Shown here: one piece after another, positions 35,385-43,158 of the stretch
How the letters are laid out: the number at the start of each line of letters is the position of its first letter
Position numbering within the stretch: the stretch's first letter is position 1
Assembly (NCBI RefSeq): GCF_009856355.1
Contig: NZ_WMEW01000007.1
Coordinates: 62,001 to 126,000, forward strand
Direction of reading: 5' to 3'
DNA length: 64,000 nucleotides
DNA from: Halobacillus litoralis
GTDB taxonomy: Bacteria > Bacillota > Bacilli > Bacillales > Halobacillaceae
Notes under the pieces: model-generated
What the model was told of the DNA's origin: nothing
Seen by the model: only the letters and a program-made list of their open reading frames with translations
Database searches by the model: none
Made by a program: the position numbers and the translations under genes

Positions 35385-35582
35385 ATGAAGGAGAAGCGTA
35401 AACAAGCACCATCTTATGCGGAGGAGTTTTCTGCTGATGGACTTGCCGTAACGAGAGAGCAGGTGTCGGATACCCTGACGGAGGGTACCTATGATGCAAA
35501 GATCGATCAACAGAAGGATGAGGGCAGGATGATCACGAGTGATGGGATTGAGATCAAAAAGCCCGGGAAAAAGCAGCGGTAG
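35385..35582 (+). CDS. YozQ-like (DUF4025) small protein
   Basis: The 65-residue hydrophilic protein contains GLAVTREQVSDTLTEGTYD, which resembles the LALTHEQVSDTYTEGT motif I recall from Bacillus YozQ. The start has AGAAGGAGGG. A forespore-type promoter lies upstream, so a spore role is likely, though the function is unknown. A terminator and repeat F follow. Confidence 0.65.
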   Translation: MKEKRKQAPSYAEEFSADGLAVTREQVSDTLTEGTYDAKIDQQKDEGRMITSDGIEIKKPGKKQR

Positions 35583-35601
35583 TGTAACGAAATGAACAAA
35601 G

Positions 35602-35631
35602 AAAAAGGAAGCGTTCGTACGCTTCCTTTTT
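35602..35631 (+). terminator. Intrinsic terminator of the YozQ-like gene
   Basis: AAAAAGGAAGCG and CGCTTCCTTTTT form a hairpin with a four-base loop, 19 bases after the stop. It abuts repeat F. No second copy remains at the other end of F. Confidence 0.9.
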
Positions 35632-35957
35632 CAGCTTGTAGAGAAAATCCTGTTTCTTTACAAGCTTTTTTCTTTCTTTCCGCCAGGAGCGTAAGCCCCT
35701 TCCCTTTCCGCGGACGAGCGCCCGAGCTTCCTCGCAAAACCCACGCTCGGCGATCTCGGCCCACTCGTTCTTCCGCAGGAGTGGAAGGGGCGGCGCTCCT
35801 TGGGGATTTTTTAAAATCAAAAAAGATTGCCCTTCACCCAGCTGACCCTTGGTGGATGGAGAGCAATCTTTTTCATATTCCGGCATTCATCCACCAACAA
35901 GCGGAATGTGACCGTATACAAGACAAATGGAACGCTAACTGGTTAAAACAAGCTTTT
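35632..35957 (-). repeat. Interspersed non-coding repeat, copy F (about 325 bp, inverted)
   Basis: It starts with CAGCTTGTAGAGAAAATCC and includes the reversed right-end palindrome (to about 35668), core 2 (about 35682-35790), the internal hairpin AAAAAGATTGC/GCAATCTTTTT (35819-35872), then jumps to the left-end part (TTCATCCACCAACAAGCGG, AACTGGTTAAAACAAGC). Core 1 is deleted. The far end abuts the stop codon of the next minus-strand gene at 35958, so a duplicated terminator is absent there. Confidence 0.85.
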
Positions 35958-36335
35958 TTATGCTTTCATAAATTCTGGGTGCAGTTGTTTGAATCGGTCG
36001 AGAGCATGCTTGCTCTCATGGAAAGAGACTTCGTCTTTACTGACCAGACTTTGATCTATTTTAAATTCATAATAATTGATGGCAAGATCCAGGTCCATCT
36101 CTGTGAAAAGCAGACCTTGATCGTAACAATCATCCATAGAAGGGATGGACATGGAAAAAGGAGCGTCATCATTGATCTGCACTTCAACAAACCAGCCCAT
36201 CTGATCTACATAAAGCGGAAGACCGGTCACGTGTAACACATCGCCTTCGGTTAAGGTCTTTACGTCAGCTTGAGAACCTTCAGTGGTTTCTGTACGATAT
36301 TCAAAAGGTTTTACGACATATAAATATTGTTCCAT
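35958..36335 (-). CDS. Unknown protein with a possible C-terminal IDEAL domain, Fur-box promoter
   Basis: The 125-residue protein starts MEQYLYVVKPFEYRTET; the C-terminal part (about 82-120: LAINYYEFKIDQSLVSKD...HALDRFKQL) recalls the short IDEAL domain of Firmicutes. The N-terminal half is not recognised. The ATG at 36335 lies eight bases from AAAGGAGC; ATG 36341 is too close to it. A perfect Fur box lies in the promoter spacer, so it is probably induced by iron limitation. It has no terminator of its own other than repeat F. Confidence 0.65.
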   Translation of the reverse strand: MEQYLYVVKPFEYRTETTEGSQADVKTLTEGDVLHVTGLPLYVDQMGWFVEVQINDDAPFSMSIPSMDDCYDQGLLFTEMDLDLAINYYEFKIDQSLVSKDEVSFHESKHALDRFKQLHPEFMKA

Positions 36336-36364
36336 GATCATGCTCCTTTCATATGAGTAAACCA

Positions 36365-36394
36365 AGTATAGTTGATAATGATTATCACAGTCAA
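36365..36394 (-). promoter_or_regulatory. Sigma-A promoter with a perfect Fur box in the spacer
   Basis: On the minus strand TTGACT (36389-36394) and TATACT (36365-36370) are 18 bp apart. The spacer contains TGATAATGATTATCA (36373-36387), an exact 7-1-7 Fur box of the Bacillus type. Bound Fur would block RNA polymerase. The same box also overlaps TTGATA (36372-36377) of a weaker possible promoter toward the plus-strand kinase gene. Confidence 0.85.
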
Positions 36395-36478
36395 ATTATA
36401 AGAGTTATTTTTACTTTAATTTTTAAAAAATTTGATATAATTATAAAAACAAAGGTTTTCGCAAAGGAGAATCTTCCT

Positions 36479-37072
36479 ATGGATGTCCAAACCCTAGTGA
36501 AGGAAGTTGTGTTCCATGACTCACAAATTATTCACATCCCTTCGTCCTTCGAGCTGATCGGGAAAGGGAGAAGCGCTTCTGTTTTTCGTCTGCGGGAAAC
36601 GGATCTTGCTGTTAAGGTGTTTTACCCAGGCTGTGAAAAATTGGCTGAAATAGAAGCGGGAGTGTATGAAAAGCTGGATAACCATGATTTCTTCCCGGCC
36701 TTTTACGGGAAGGGGGATCACTTCATCGTTATGGAGTATGTGGAAGGGATAACGTTTTATGAATGTCTGGTGACCGGTGTCCCGATAACGGAGGACATGA
36801 TCGAGCGGGTGGATGCGGCTCTGGATTTTGCCTGTCATCTCGGACTAAACCCTTCCGATACGCATTTGAAAAATATGATGCTGACACACGATGGCCAGGT
36901 CAAAGTCATAGATGTGGTGCGGTTTACCCAGGACTTTGAATGTCCGCAGTGGAACGATTTGAAAAAGGTCTACCGCGTCCTGTACCGGCGGAAATTTGTG
37001 CCGAAAAAATATCCGGTTTTCTTCATTGAGTTCATTATCCGGCTGTATCGAAGGAAGCTGCTGCCGATTTAG
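36479..37072 (+). CDS. Protein-kinase-like protein, YrzF/RIO-type
   Basis: The 197-residue protein shows a reduced kinase fold: ELIGKGRSASVFRL (glycine-rich loop), AVKVFYPG (lysine), FIVMEYVEGITF (hinge), DTHLKNMML (catalytic-loop region, with the usual HxD aspartate shifted or degenerate) and QVKVIDVVR in place of DFG. It may be a small kinase or phosphotransferase such as Bacillus YrzF. The ATG at 36479 has AAAGGAG upstream. It is divergent from a Fur-box gene and could be iron-influenced. Confidence 0.7.
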   Translation: MDVQTLVKEVVFHDSQIIHIPSSFELIGKGRSASVFRLRETDLAVKVFYPGCEKLAEIEAGVYEKLDNHDFFPAFYGKGDHFIVMEYVEGITFYECLVTGVPITEDMIERVDAALDFACHLGLNPSDTHLKNMMLTHDGQVKVIDVVRFTQDFECPQWNDLKKVYRVLYRRKFVPKKYPVFFIEFIIRLYRRKLLPI

Positions 37073-37144
37073 GCCGATGAAAGGGTTTTGTCTATCCATG
37101 AACTGGGAAACGCTCTATAAATCCCAGGAAAGGTGGAATAAAAA

Positions 37145-37384
37145 GTGGCAGAATATCGATTAAGTGATGTAGAAGTAGGAAAAAACTATAAAGCGAAAGA
37201 ACTGGACAGCTTTGTTTCGACAACGGACGTCGTCGTCTTATCCAACAACGAGTCCCAGCTCTTTACGGAACCTGAAAGGGAATATAAGGTAGTGGATACA
37301 TTCGAAGGTTTCTTTGAGCATTCTTCCGATGATGGTGAGAAATATTTCCGTAATAAAAAAACATACATTGTAGAAAAAGTATAA
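37145..37384 (+). CDS. Unknown acidic protein of 79 residues
   Basis: A GTG start at 37145 is preceded by AAAGGTGG. The product (MAEYRLSDVEVGKNYKAKEL...) has alternating charged and hydrophobic residues suggestive of a small beta-rich fold, and no motif I recognise. It follows the kinase-like gene on the same strand by 72 bp and ends at a strong terminator. Confidence 0.6.
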   Translation: MAEYRLSDVEVGKNYKAKELDSFVSTTDVVVLSNNESQLFTEPEREYKVVDTFEGFFEHSSDDGEKYFRNKKTYIVEKV

Positions 37385-37388
37385 GCAG

Positions 37389-37420
37389 AAGGACTGTCGA
37401 TCATCCGACAGTCCTTTTTT
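37389..37420. terminator. Bidirectional intrinsic terminator
   Basis: AAGGACTGTCG and CGACAGTCCTT form a hairpin followed by T residues, between the convergent 79-residue ORF and the TrmB-like gene. No repeat element is present here. Confidence 0.88.
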
Positions 37421-38178
37421 TAATAGCGGAGTTTCATTAATATGGAGGTGATAGCATCATCCTGCTGTAATGTTTCATGATGCTTCTTCGTAATCTCCAA
37501 AAGCGCTACATCGTGATAGAAAAATTCCGTGAAAAACTTTACGAGAGGCTTGGAAAACGTGTGCACGCCTTGGAATTGATCCGCCTCCATCCCCGCAAAC
37601 AGGACCTCCTTTCCGTCAATGATCAATAGTTTATGACGCTCCAGCCCTCCGTGTTTCTCGTCCGGGACAAGGATATGAGGAGTCAGTTCTCCGGTATGAA
37701 TACTGCCGACAGATAACAATTCCACATGGATGCCTTCCGCCTGTTTTCTTTCAAGAAGGTCCACGAATGGGGCCAGTTCATCGTTCCACCCCGTCAACAA
37801 AATCTCCCTGGCAGACTTCTCGATCAAGTTTTCCATAAGGACGTGAATGCTGTGGTTGTTTTTCAATGTCCATACCCGTTCATCGGCATCAGGAATTTCT
37901 GATTTGTGGTTACGCAGCTGCTCAATATGATCTTCAAATTCAGCTGTAAGCTTTTTTATCGTCATTTCTATGGGAAGCGCTGTATATAACTTCTTCTTCT
38001 CATGAAAGGACGTTAAGATCAATCCTTTTTCCACAAGACGCTGGAGGACTTCATAAACCTTGGACTTCGGTACATGTGAAAACTTAACGACTGTAGCAGC
38101 ATCCAAGGCGTGATCGCTCGCGGACATGACTTCATAAACTTGACTTTCATACTGGGTAAAACCGAAATTTTGTAACAT
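37420..38178 (-). CDS. TrmB-family transcriptional regulator
   Basis: The 252-residue protein begins MLQNFGFTQYESQVYEVM, followed by a winged-helix region with SHVPKSKVYEVLQRLVEKGLI, the usual TrmB N-terminus. The C-terminal half (about 110-250) resembles the phospholipase-D-like effector domain of this family. It is divergent from an MFS exporter and probably controls it. The ligand is unknown. Confidence 0.85.
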   Translation of the reverse strand: MLQNFGFTQYESQVYEVMSASDHALDAATVVKFSHVPKSKVYEVLQRLVEKGLILTSFHEKKKLYTALPIEMTIKKLTAEFEDHIEQLRNHKSEIPDADERVWTLKNNHSIHVLMENLIEKSAREILLTGWNDELAPFVDLLERKQAEGIHVELLSVGSIHTGELTPHILVPDEKHGGLERHKLLIIDGKEVLFAGMEADQFQGVHTFSKPLVKFFTEFFYHDVALLEITKKHHETLQQDDAITSILMKLRY

Positions 38179-38267
38179 GGGCTTCCTCTTTTCTTTTTGT
38201 TGTCCTCAGGATACACGATGTTTACTTCCCACGTAAATATTGCCTCTTGTTTTTCTTTCTTTATGTA

Positions 38268-38287
38268 GTTACCATTATGGTGGTAAC
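38268..38287 (+). promoter_or_regulatory. Palindromic operator between trmB-like and MFS genes
   Basis: GTTACC (38268-38273) and GGTAAC (38282-38287) form an inverted repeat in the divergent intergenic region, within GTTACCATTATGGTGGTAAC. It lies about 23 bp before the MFS start. Binding by the adjacent TrmB-like protein is inferred. Confidence 0.6.
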
Positions 38288-38310
38288 CAAAAGAAAAGAG
38301 GGTTCGTATA

Positions 38311-39474
38311 ATGAATAAAAAAGTATACCTGTTGGCGCTCGTCGCTTTTGTCGTCGGTACGGTTGAATTAATTATTGGCGGAATTCTGGACCTGGTGGCT
38401 GAAGATCTGAATGTCTCCCTTGGCAGGGCGGGTCTCCTTATTTCAGTATTTTCCTTAGTATTCGCTATAGCGTCTCCCGTTCTTCTGACGGCAACCGCAC
38501 GTGTGGAACGAAAAAAATTGATGATTACGACTTTAGTCATTTTCTTCGTGGGCAACCTGCTTGCGTTCTGGAGTCCTACGTACGCTGTTATCATGACTGC
38601 GAGGGTTCTGACTGCTGCTGCAGGATCACTGCTTGTGGTACTCGCTGTAACGATGGCCTCCTCTGTAGTGGAAAAGGAGTATAGAGGGAGAGCGATCGGT
38701 ACTATTTTCATGGGTGTCTCGGGCTCGCTGGTGCTTGGTGTTCCCATCGGACTTACGATAGGGAATGCGTTTGGGTGGCGTGCTCCGTTCCTGCTCATCA
38801 GCATCCTGACACTTCTATCCATGGGCGCTGTCATGCTTTTACTGGAGAGGGTGGCCCCTAAGCCGGTCTTATCAGTGAAAAAGCAGCTTCAAACGTTGAA
38901 AAATAAAAAAATATGGAGTGCCCAGCTGACTTCTTTTCTGTTTTTGACTGGTCACTTGACCCTTTACGCTTATTTAACCCCCTATTTGAAAACGGTGATG
39001 GGAATGAACGGCACGTGGGTCAGTGTGATTTACTTCGTATTTGGAACGGCGGCGGTCATCGGTGGAGGAATTGGAGGTGTCCTGTCTGATAAATTCGGTT
39101 CAGAGAGGAGCATTCTCGGAATTATCCTTGTCTTTGCAGCTGCTATTTTTACAATCCCTTTTACGACGTCAGTACTTCCGGTATTCCTTGTCGTCCTCGT
39201 CGTGTGGAGTGCACTCAGCTGGGCGGTTACTCCTGCACAGCAGAATTATCTGATTTCCTCCGCCCCGGAGTCTGCAGACATTCAGCAGAGTTTAAATAAT
39301 TCCGCGCTGCATTTTGGAATCGCATTTGGATCATTGATTGGCGGATTTGTGATCGAACAGGCGTCGGTTTCCCTAAACCCGACCATCGGAGGCTTCTTTA
39401 TCCTGGCCGCCCTTGTAACAGCTGCATTTTCGATTACGCGTAAAACCGAACAGAAGAAGGAAAAAGCAGCCTGA
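38311..39474 (+). CDS. MFS transporter, DHA1/AraJ-like
   Basis: The 387-residue protein has 12 predicted transmembrane segments and an N-terminal VAFVVGTVELIIGGILDLVAEDL, typical of AraJ/YdhL-type drug or sugar efflux proteins, followed by GVPIGLTIGNAFGWRAPF. The substrate is unknown. The start lies 12 bases after GAAAAGAGGG. It is divergent from its probable regulator. Confidence 0.88.
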   Translation: MNKKVYLLALVAFVVGTVELIIGGILDLVAEDLNVSLGRAGLLISVFSLVFAIASPVLLTATARVERKKLMITTLVIFFVGNLLAFWSPTYAVIMTARVLTAAAGSLLVVLAVTMASSVVEKEYRGRAIGTIFMGVSGSLVLGVPIGLTIGNAFGWRAPFLLISILTLLSMGAVMLLLERVAPKPVLSVKKQLQTLKNKKIWSAQLTSFLFLTGHLTLYAYLTPYLKTVMGMNGTWVSVIYFVFGTAAVIGGGIGGVLSDKFGSERSILGIILVFAAAIFTIPFTTSVLPVFLVVLVVWSALSWAVTPAQQNYLISSAPESADIQQSLNNSALHFGIAFGSLIGGFVIEQASVSLNPTIGGFFILAALVTAAFSITRKTEQKKEKAA

Positions 39475-39477
39475 CAT

Positions 39478-39513
39478 AAAAACAGGACGTCTGAATCCAG
39501 ACGTCCTGTTTTT
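39478..39513. terminator. Bidirectional intrinsic terminator
   Basis: AAACAGGACGTCTG and CAGACGTCCTGTTT form a perfect hairpin with a four-base loop between convergent MFS and wrbA-like genes. No repeat element is present here. Confidence 0.92.
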
Positions 39514-39527
39514 ATATACGTGCCTTT

Positions 39528-40139
39528 TTACTGCTGTCCTTTTTTCATCGTTTGAGCGATTTGAACCGTCCGGGCGGCCTGGTGCTTGGCGGCAGCTTCT
39601 ACATCTTCGACCATATTCCCTTCCTGATCGACGGAAACACTTGTGCCATAAGGGTTTCCACCGGCGCCGAAGATCACAGGGTCCGTGTATCCCGGAGCTG
39701 CGATGATTGCTCCCCAGTGCATCATGGATGTATAGAGGGAAAGAAGGGTCGCTTCCTGGCCGCCATGAGGATTCTGGGCGGAAGTCATACCGCTGACGAC
39801 TTTATTAATGGTCTTTCCGTTCGCCCAGAGGCCTCCCTGCATATCGAGGAACTGCTTCATCTGGGAAGGAAGGTTCCCGAACCGTGTCGGCATACTAAAG
39901 ATGACGGCATCCGCCCATTCAATGTCCTCAGACGAAGCAGTTGGTACATCCTTGATTTTTTCCACCGTTGCTTTCCATCCTTCATTCGCTTCAATCACGG
40001 ATTGAGGAGCGAGTTCATCCACCTTCAGCAGTCTTACTTCAGCGCCCGCCTCTTCTGCTCCTTTGGCTGCCCATTGAGCCATTGTATAGTTTGTTCCACC
40101 CATCGTATAAAAAATAACAGCTGCTTTTACGTTAGCCAT
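39528..40139 (-). CDS. NAD(P)H:quinone oxidoreductase, WrbA-like flavodoxin fold
   Basis: The 203-residue protein has a flavodoxin-like fold: AVIFYTMGGTNYTMAQW (a degenerate phosphate loop, usually TGNT), DAVIFSMPTRFGNLPSQMKQFLD and HGGQEATLLSLYTSMMHWGAIIAAPGY, as in WrbA. Such proteins reduce quinones with FMN. The ATG at 40139 follows AAAGGAG by nine bases; upstream starts up to 40190 would add about 17 residues. The promoter has two MhqR-like boxes, so induction by quinones or phenols is likely. Confidence 0.88.
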   Translation of the reverse strand: MANVKAAVIFYTMGGTNYTMAQWAAKGAEEAGAEVRLLKVDELAPQSVIEANEGWKATVEKIKDVPTASSEDIEWADAVIFSMPTRFGNLPSQMKQFLDMQGGLWANGKTINKVVSGMTSAQNPHGGQEATLLSLYTSMMHWGAIIAAPGYTDPVIFGAGGNPYGTSVSVDQEGNMVEDVEAAAKHQAARTVQIAQTMKKGQQ

Positions 40140-40236
40140 ATGCTCCATCTCCTTTGGTTGTTTATTGAATAACTTTTCCATAAATCCCATGTCCTGTTCA
40201 CCTTCCTGTGTTTATCTTTAAAACACTTTTACCTAC

Positions 40237-40327
40237 ATTCTCGAATTCGAGATATTAGGATAAAAAATAAAGAGTTAATTATCTTGAATTCGAGATTAAT
40301 TATATAACGACCTTCTTCCCTTGTCAA
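40237..40327 (-). promoter_or_regulatory. Strong promoter with two MhqR-like boxes
   Basis: On the minus strand TTGACA (40322-40327) and TATAAT (40299-40304), 17 bp apart, form a consensus promoter. ATCTTGAATTCGAGAT at 40281-40296 sits just downstream of the -10 box and a second copy, TCTCGAATTCGAGATAT, at 40238-40254. Both match the TATCTCGAATTCGAGATA box I recall for B. subtilis MhqR, which represses quinone-detoxification genes. The regulator is not encoded here. Confidence 0.75.
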
Positions 40328-40381
40328 TATCAAGAGGAAACCAAACTGGAAAATGGGAAAGAAATTGGCTGTATGCCTGAA

Positions 40382-40410
40382 GTATAGCTGCCCGTAAGCG
40401 GCACATAATA
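40382..40410 (+). promoter_or_regulatory. Possible forespore-type promoter of the YfhD-like gene
   Basis: GTATA (40382-40386) and CATAATA (40404-40410) are 17 bp apart, close to the sigma-G/sigma-F consensus. It is weaker evidence than for the YozQ-like gene because the spacer is one base short. Confidence 0.4.
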
Positions 40411-40441
40411 AGATTGTTCCACATGTGAGGAGGCGGTTGAG

Positions 40442-40624
40442 ATGGGCAGAGATGAACATCACAAAGGAAAAGGGAAGCAGAAACGAAAGCTTCCACAGAC
40501 TCCTAAAAGTCAAAAACATGCGAACATCGATGTTGAGTTTTCTGAAGAACTGGCAGACAGAGAAGATAAGATCGCTCAAGAACGAGCGAAAGCGGCCGAT
40601 CGCAGAGCTCACAAACGAATGTAA
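40442..40624 (+). CDS. YfhD-like small protein
   Basis: The 60-residue charged protein reads MGRDEHHKGKGKQKRKLPQ then NIDVEFSEELADREDKIAQ, a close match to the pattern of Bacillus YfhD (KLPQTP and DVEFSxELADxED). The start has GAGGAGGCGG. The function is unknown; a forespore-type promoter suggests a spore role. Confidence 0.75.
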   Translation: MGRDEHHKGKGKQKRKLPQTPKSQKHANIDVEFSEELADREDKIAQERAKAADRRAHKRM

Positions 40625-40630
40625 TCAATC

Positions 40631-40666
40631 AGCAGTCTTCGGGGGAATCCCTGAAGGCTGCTTTTT
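40631..40666 (+). terminator. Intrinsic terminator of the YfhD-like gene
   Basis: AGCAGTCTTC and GAAGGCTGCT (one G-U pair) form a hairpin followed by five T residues. Confidence 0.82.
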
Positions 40667-40695
40667 GTTTATATTTTTTATACAGAATAAATTGT

Positions 40696-40723
40696 TTGAA
40701 CTTAATTATGTTTATGGTATAAT
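40696..40723 (+). promoter_or_regulatory. Promoter of the OpuAC-like gene
   Basis: TTGAAC (40696-40701) and TATAAT (40718-40723) are separated by 16 bp, about 60 bp before the start codon. Confidence 0.6.
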
Positions 40724-40783
40724 TCGAAATTGTGATTGAAATTTATAGAGAACGGATGAAAGTATTAGAGGAGGCGTTCGTGT

Positions 40784-41674
40784 ATGAGACAGTGGAAAAA
40801 ATGGCTGCCTGCATTTATGATGGCCGGTTTGATTATATTAACGGCCTGTGGGGAGTCCTCAGAGGAAGGCAGTGGAGACCAGCAAAGTGCTGAAGAATCA
40901 GATACGATACATATCGGGATGAATAACTGGGCAGAGAATGTGGCTGTATCCAACATGTGGAAACTCATTCTGGAGGATCAAGGGTATACAGTGGAACTGG
41001 AACAGGTTGAAAAAGGCTTTCTATATGAGGCACTTGCCAGTGGTGACCTTGATATCGGAACCGAAATCTGGCTCCCGAATACAGATCAGCCGTTTTATGA
41101 GAAATATAAGGATGAAATCGATTGGCGGGAAACATGGTATGAAGGAACGGAACTTGGGCTGGCTGTTCCGACTTATATGGAAGACATCAATACGATAGAG
41201 GATTTGAAGGATGCTGAACAGTTTTCCGATAACCAGATTGTAGGGATTTCTGCCGGAGCAAGCATTATGAATTTGACGGAAGAAGCCATTGGAGAATATG
41301 ACCTGGATTATTCTCTGCTTTCTTCCGGAGAACCGACAATGATTACAGAATTGAAAAATGCCATCGCTGATGAAGAGCCGATTGCAGTGACATTATGGAA
41401 ACCGCACTGGGTCTTCGCTGAGATGGATGTAAAGCTTCTCGAGGACACGAAAAACGTCTACGGAGATTCGGAAAACATTTCTTATGCAGCAAGACTTGGT
41501 CTTAAAGAGGACCATCCAGAAGTGGTGAAGTGGTGGGACAGTTTTGAACTGGACGACAATCAGCTTGGAAGTCTGATGGCTTCCATAAATGAAGCAGATT
41601 CTGAGGAAGAAGGAGCCCGTCAATGGCTGGATGAGCACCAGGATCTGGTCGATGAATGGACAACGGAATCATAG
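40784..41674 (+). CDS. Glycine betaine/proline-type ABC substrate-binding lipoprotein
   Basis: The 296-residue protein has a lipoprotein signal ending in LTACGESSEE (lipid-modified Cys about 24) and the OpuAC fold: IHIGMNNWAENVAVSNMW, GDLDIGTEIWLPN and VTLWKPHWVFAEMD, where the tryptophans fit a quaternary-ammonium pocket. Relatives bind glycine betaine, carnitine or choline. No ATPase or permease gene is adjacent, so it must share a transporter encoded elsewhere. It is relevant to osmoprotection in a halophile. The start has AGAGGAGGCG. Confidence 0.9.
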   Translation: MRQWKKWLPAFMMAGLIILTACGESSEEGSGDQQSAEESDTIHIGMNNWAENVAVSNMWKLILEDQGYTVELEQVEKGFLYEALASGDLDIGTEIWLPNTDQPFYEKYKDEIDWRETWYEGTELGLAVPTYMEDINTIEDLKDAEQFSDNQIVGISAGASIMNLTEEAIGEYDLDYSLLSSGEPTMITELKNAIADEEPIAVTLWKPHWVFAEMDVKLLEDTKNVYGDSENISYAARLGLKEDHPEVVKWWDSFELDDNQLGSLMASINEADSEEEGARQWLDEHQDLVDEWTTES

Positions 41675-41692
41675 AAGAAAGGGTCTGCCCCT

Positions 41693-41725
41693 AAAGGCTG
41701 TCGATCGTGATATCGGCAGCCTTTT
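41693..41725 (+). terminator. Intrinsic terminator of the OpuAC-like gene
   Basis: AAAGGCTGTCGAT and ATCGGCAGCCTTT (one G-U pair) form a hairpin with a short T run. The MITE's left target duplicate begins four bases downstream. Confidence 0.82.
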
Positions 41726-41736
41726 GTTATGAAAAT

Positions 41737-41999
41737 GGCTCTGTTAAAGTCTGTTGTTGATATTTTAAACGATTACTAAATCGTCTCCGTCTGGAATTAA
41801 GGGGCCGGTCCGTTGTTTACTCAGAGCATGGGATGGCAGGGAAAACCGTCCGCTTTCCGCGGGAAGGAGCTGCCTGAGGAGGCTCACGGTACCCCACGGA
41901 AAGGGAGTCATTCCCAAGGCCGCCTCATACAAATCCCATGACAGAAAGGGGTGATAGGAGCTCACATGTTAAATAACAACACCCAGTAATAACAGAGCC
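41737..41999. mobile_element. MITE of 263 bp with IS6-like ends
   Basis: The ends are inverted repeats: GGCTCTGTTAAAGTCTGTTGTTGAT on the left and, reverse-complemented, GGCTCTGTTATTACTGGGTGTTGTTA on the right (identical over the first 10 bases, then interrupted). An 8-bp direct repeat ATGAAAAT flanks it at 41729-41736 and 42000-42007. The end sequence and the 8-bp duplication resemble IS6-family elements (GGNNCTGTT). The interior has no ORF but a GC-rich inverted repeat (CTTTCCGCGGG / CCCACGGAAAG). Confidence 0.85.
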
Positions 42000-42109
42000 A
42001 TGAAAATAAAGAATATACAGGATCACAGTATGAAGGGTGGGTCAATGATTGTTAAAAAATTCAATATATTCTGATGTAATATGACAAGATATGGTTGGGG
42101 GGATTAGTA

Positions 42110-42278
42110 ATGAAAGAAATTGAAGCCGTCCAAAAGGCCCGTTCCTTTTTAGATCGCCGAATATCAGGAAATGATCAAACGATTGAGTTATTATTTACTA
42201 CTGTCATGGCTGGCGGGAAAAAGCGCAGATACTCTCGCTGAATTGAAGAAGCAGCTTGCAGAAAGAAAAGAAGTTTAA
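42110..42278 (+). pseudogene. Small gene, probably frameshifted
   Basis: An ATG at 42110 follows GGGGGGATT. Its frame gives MKEIEAVQKARSFLDRR and stops at 42239-42241. The next frame, entered near 42155, continues as IAEYQEMIKRLSYYLLLSW, then LAGKSADTLAELKKQLAERKEV, to a stop at 42276-42278. The second frame has a helical protein-like composition and no start of its own near the front. Joining the two would give a protein of about 55 residues. I do not recognise the family. Confidence 0.5.
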
Positions 42279-42343
42279 GCGCTCACCTTTCAGGAAACAT
42301 AGACAATATAGAAAGTTGAACTATTGAAAGGAGTCGCTGAATT

Positions 42344-43150
42344 ATGGATTTAAACAAAGAACTAGAGAAATTAGAACATATTCACTTAGAAAAGCCTCAG
42401 AAAGTATTTACAATGTACCTGAATACAGATCCATCCGATCCGGACCAGCAAGGCGGCGAATGGAAAATTCATTTGAAGAACGGATTGAACAACTTTGAAT
42501 CCTATCTGCAGGAAGACGGGGATTCAGACGAAAAAAGAAACTACTGGGCTGTAAAAGAAAAAGTTGAAAACTTTATAGAAGAGAACGAGCAGCATTTTGC
42601 TAAAAGTGTTGTCCTGTTCGCTACAGGCGATGAAACCGTCTGGTTTGCTGAAAGATTCCAGATGCCTGTCAAAACAGAATTTTACTGGGAAGAGACTCCG
42701 GTATTGGATCAGCTGAAGGAAATGCAGCAGCAGTTCCCTAAAACCGGTGTCATTTTGACTCAGAAGAACCAGATCAAGCTGCTTGATGCAGAACTGGGCA
42801 GATTGAAGGATACACAATTATTCGAACTGGATCTGAATACAGAAGACTGGCGCATGCACCAGGGGCCTCACAGAGCCCAGCCATCTATGGGTTCAGGTGG
42901 AGCGAAGAATTCGAAGCAGGATCAGTTTGAAGAACGCTTTGAAGCCAACCGCTACCGCTGGTATAAGAGTGTAGCTCCTAAAATTGACCGCGCGGCTAAG
43001 CAGTATGGCTGGGAGCGCTTCTATCTTGTTGGTGATAAAGAAGAATTGAAAGATCTTCAAGATCATATGAACAAGGAAGCCGACGACATGATTAATAAAA
43101 ACCTTCTGGACCATGAAGAAATGCATGTGTTGGATGAGGTAGTGCAATAA
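42344..43150 (+). CDS. VLRF1/aeRF1-like domain protein
   Basis: The 268-residue protein starts LEKPQKVFTMYLNTDPSDPDQQGGEWKIHLKNGL in pieces and ends with APKIDRAAKQYGWERFYLVGDKEEL, the arrangement of the bacterial VLRF1/baeRF group related to release-factor-like RNase domains. Members are thought to act on ribosomes, but function here is unknown. The start has GAAAGGAGTCGC. A terminator follows. Confidence 0.65.
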   Translation: MDLNKELEKLEHIHLEKPQKVFTMYLNTDPSDPDQQGGEWKIHLKNGLNNFESYLQEDGDSDEKRNYWAVKEKVENFIEENEQHFAKSVVLFATGDETVWFAERFQMPVKTEFYWEETPVLDQLKEMQQQFPKTGVILTQKNQIKLLDAELGRLKDTQLFELDLNTEDWRMHQGPHRAQPSMGSGGAKNSKQDQFEERFEANRYRWYKSVAPKIDRAAKQYGWERFYLVGDKEELKDLQDHMNKEADDMINKNLLDHEEMHVLDEVVQ

Positions 43151-43158
43151 TTATTTGA

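Noticed and set aside
41779..41960. MITE interior as a further copy of the A-G family
   Set aside because: Only short GC-rich motifs such as CTTTCCGCGGG are similar; the ends, target duplication length and location differ.
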